Assembly (NCBI GenBank): GCA_017503885.1
Contig: JAFVSF010000166.1
Span: forward strand, 1 to 14,684
From: Clostridia bacterium
GTDB lineage: Bacteria > Bacillota > Clostridia > Christensenellales > Borkfalkiaceae
Direction of reading: 5' to 3'
Length of the DNA stretch: 14,684 bases
Shown here: one piece after another, positions 14,256 through 14,684 of the stretch
How the letters are laid out: each line of letters opens with the position of its first letter
Numbering within the stretch: the first letter of the stretch is position 1
Position numbers and translations under genes: made by a program
Notes under the pieces: model-generated
What the model was told of the DNA's origin: nothing
What the model saw: the letters and a program-made list of their open reading frames with translations, nothing else
Database searches by the model: none

Positions 14256-14273
14256 AAAGTATACTTTATTGTA
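14250..14273. promoter_or_regulatory. perfect 24-bp palindrome over the -10 box (probable operator)
   Basis: The half site TACAATAAAGTA is followed immediately by its exact inverse TACTTTATTGTA. It covers the whole -10 hexamer and the expected start site, the usual place for a dimeric repressor to block transcription. It matches no operator I can name with confidence. Confidence 0.65.
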
Positions 14274-14306
14274 GTTATAGATAGCTTGAGTTTATGGAGG
14301 AAGATT

Positions 14307-14684
14307 ATGAAATCAAATCTCTTTAGAATTTTAGTTTTAGTTTTAACTGTTTCTTTGGCGTTTTTTGTTGCGTCTTGTAAAAAGAAAAATAACAATTCGG
14401 AAAAAGAAAGCGTAAAAGAATCGGTGTTTGTAAGCGAAAGCGTTATAGATAGCGAGCAGTCTTCAAGCGAGCAAGAAAGCGAAGAATACTCTATAAGCAC
14501 GCCCGAAAGCGAACTAGAGAGCGAATCGGAGATAGAAAGCGAAAGTGAAACGGAAAGCGAGATTGAATCTGAGTCAGCACACGCTTGTGAATATAATCAA
14601 TTAAGGCACAACGAAACTCATCACTGGTATGAGTGTATTTGTGGCGAAAAAGATAGTTCTACCGAAGAACCTCACGCAGGTGGC
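14307..14684 (+). CDS. Ser/Glu-rich surface lipoprotein, 3' end beyond the window
   Basis: 126 codons are visible without a stop. The signal peptide ends in a lipobox VASC with the lipidated cysteine at 24. Residues about 31-94 are a low-complexity Ser/Glu linker (repeated ESE, SES and IES units), likely an extended, highly acidic stalk from the membrane. A Cys/His-rich module begins at about 96: HACEYN, then HHWYECICGEKDSS, then EEPHAGG at the window end. The H-x-W-x-x-C-x-CG plus H pattern recurs in large surface proteins of gut Firmicutes, often as repeats, so a longer protein with metal-binding-like modules is expected. GGAGG (14297-14301) precedes the ATG, and a strong promoter with a palindromic operator lies upstream. 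Confidence 0.82.
   Translation, partial: MKSNLFRILVLVLTVSLAFFVASCKKKNNNSEKESVKESVFVSESVIDSEQSSSEQESEEYSISTPESELESESEIESESETESEIESESAHACEYNQLRHNETHHWYECICGEKDSSTEEPHAGG

Overview
The window looks like chromosomal DNA from an AT-rich Bacillota (Clostridia-type) bacterium, probably a gut lineage. The case rests on gene content (secA with a C-terminal zinc tail, prfB with an in-frame stop, tsaD, nrdR, YgiQ-type radical SAM, an ABC-F protein), strong GGAGG-type ribosome sites, two lipoprotein genes, and a Ser/Glu-rich surface lipoprotein with an HxW..C.CG motif. No species is claimed. Almost all genes lie on the + strand; the DUF1294-like membrane protein gene is the one clear exception.

Layout. 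Positions 1-780 hold no protein gene. They contain three minus-strand segments that closely resemble the 5' part of a tRNA-Arg(CCU), two of them interrupted by small double-hairpin inserts, with a good promoter facing in from each side. A small DUF4177-like gene follows (790-1026). Positions 1027-1790 are a dense block of palindromic repeats, including two copies of a structured repeat whose third copy lies after secA. Then come an ABC-F ATPase (1791-3374), galE (3429-4448) with a strong terminator, comF-like (4554-5336), a hairpin-rich leader, secA (5524-8235), repeat copy three plus an orphan minus-strand terminator, prfB with its +1 frameshift (8632-9730) coupled to tsaD (9732-10775), the convergent DUF1294 gene (10783-11130), ygiQ-like (11167-13008), nrdR (13023-13493) overlapping a lipoprotein gene (13490-14167), a terminator, a promoter carrying a perfect 24-bp palindrome, and a second lipoprotein gene cut by the window end.

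How the genes fit together. Most are core housekeeping: protein export (SecA), translation termination (RF2), tRNA t6A modification (TsaD), nucleotide-sugar epimerisation (GalE), and control of ribonucleotide reductase genes (NrdR). They do not form one pathway. Likely transcription units are ABC-F-galE, comF alone, secA alone, prfB-tsaD, and ygiQ-nrdR-lipoprotein.

The most unusual content is intergenic. Two unrelated repeat families share one pattern: flanking or core sequence almost invariant between copies, while the hairpins embedded in it have completely different sequences that are still perfectly or nearly perfectly paired. This is the best candidate in the window for something undescribed. 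All structure calls were made by eye, without folding or database searches.
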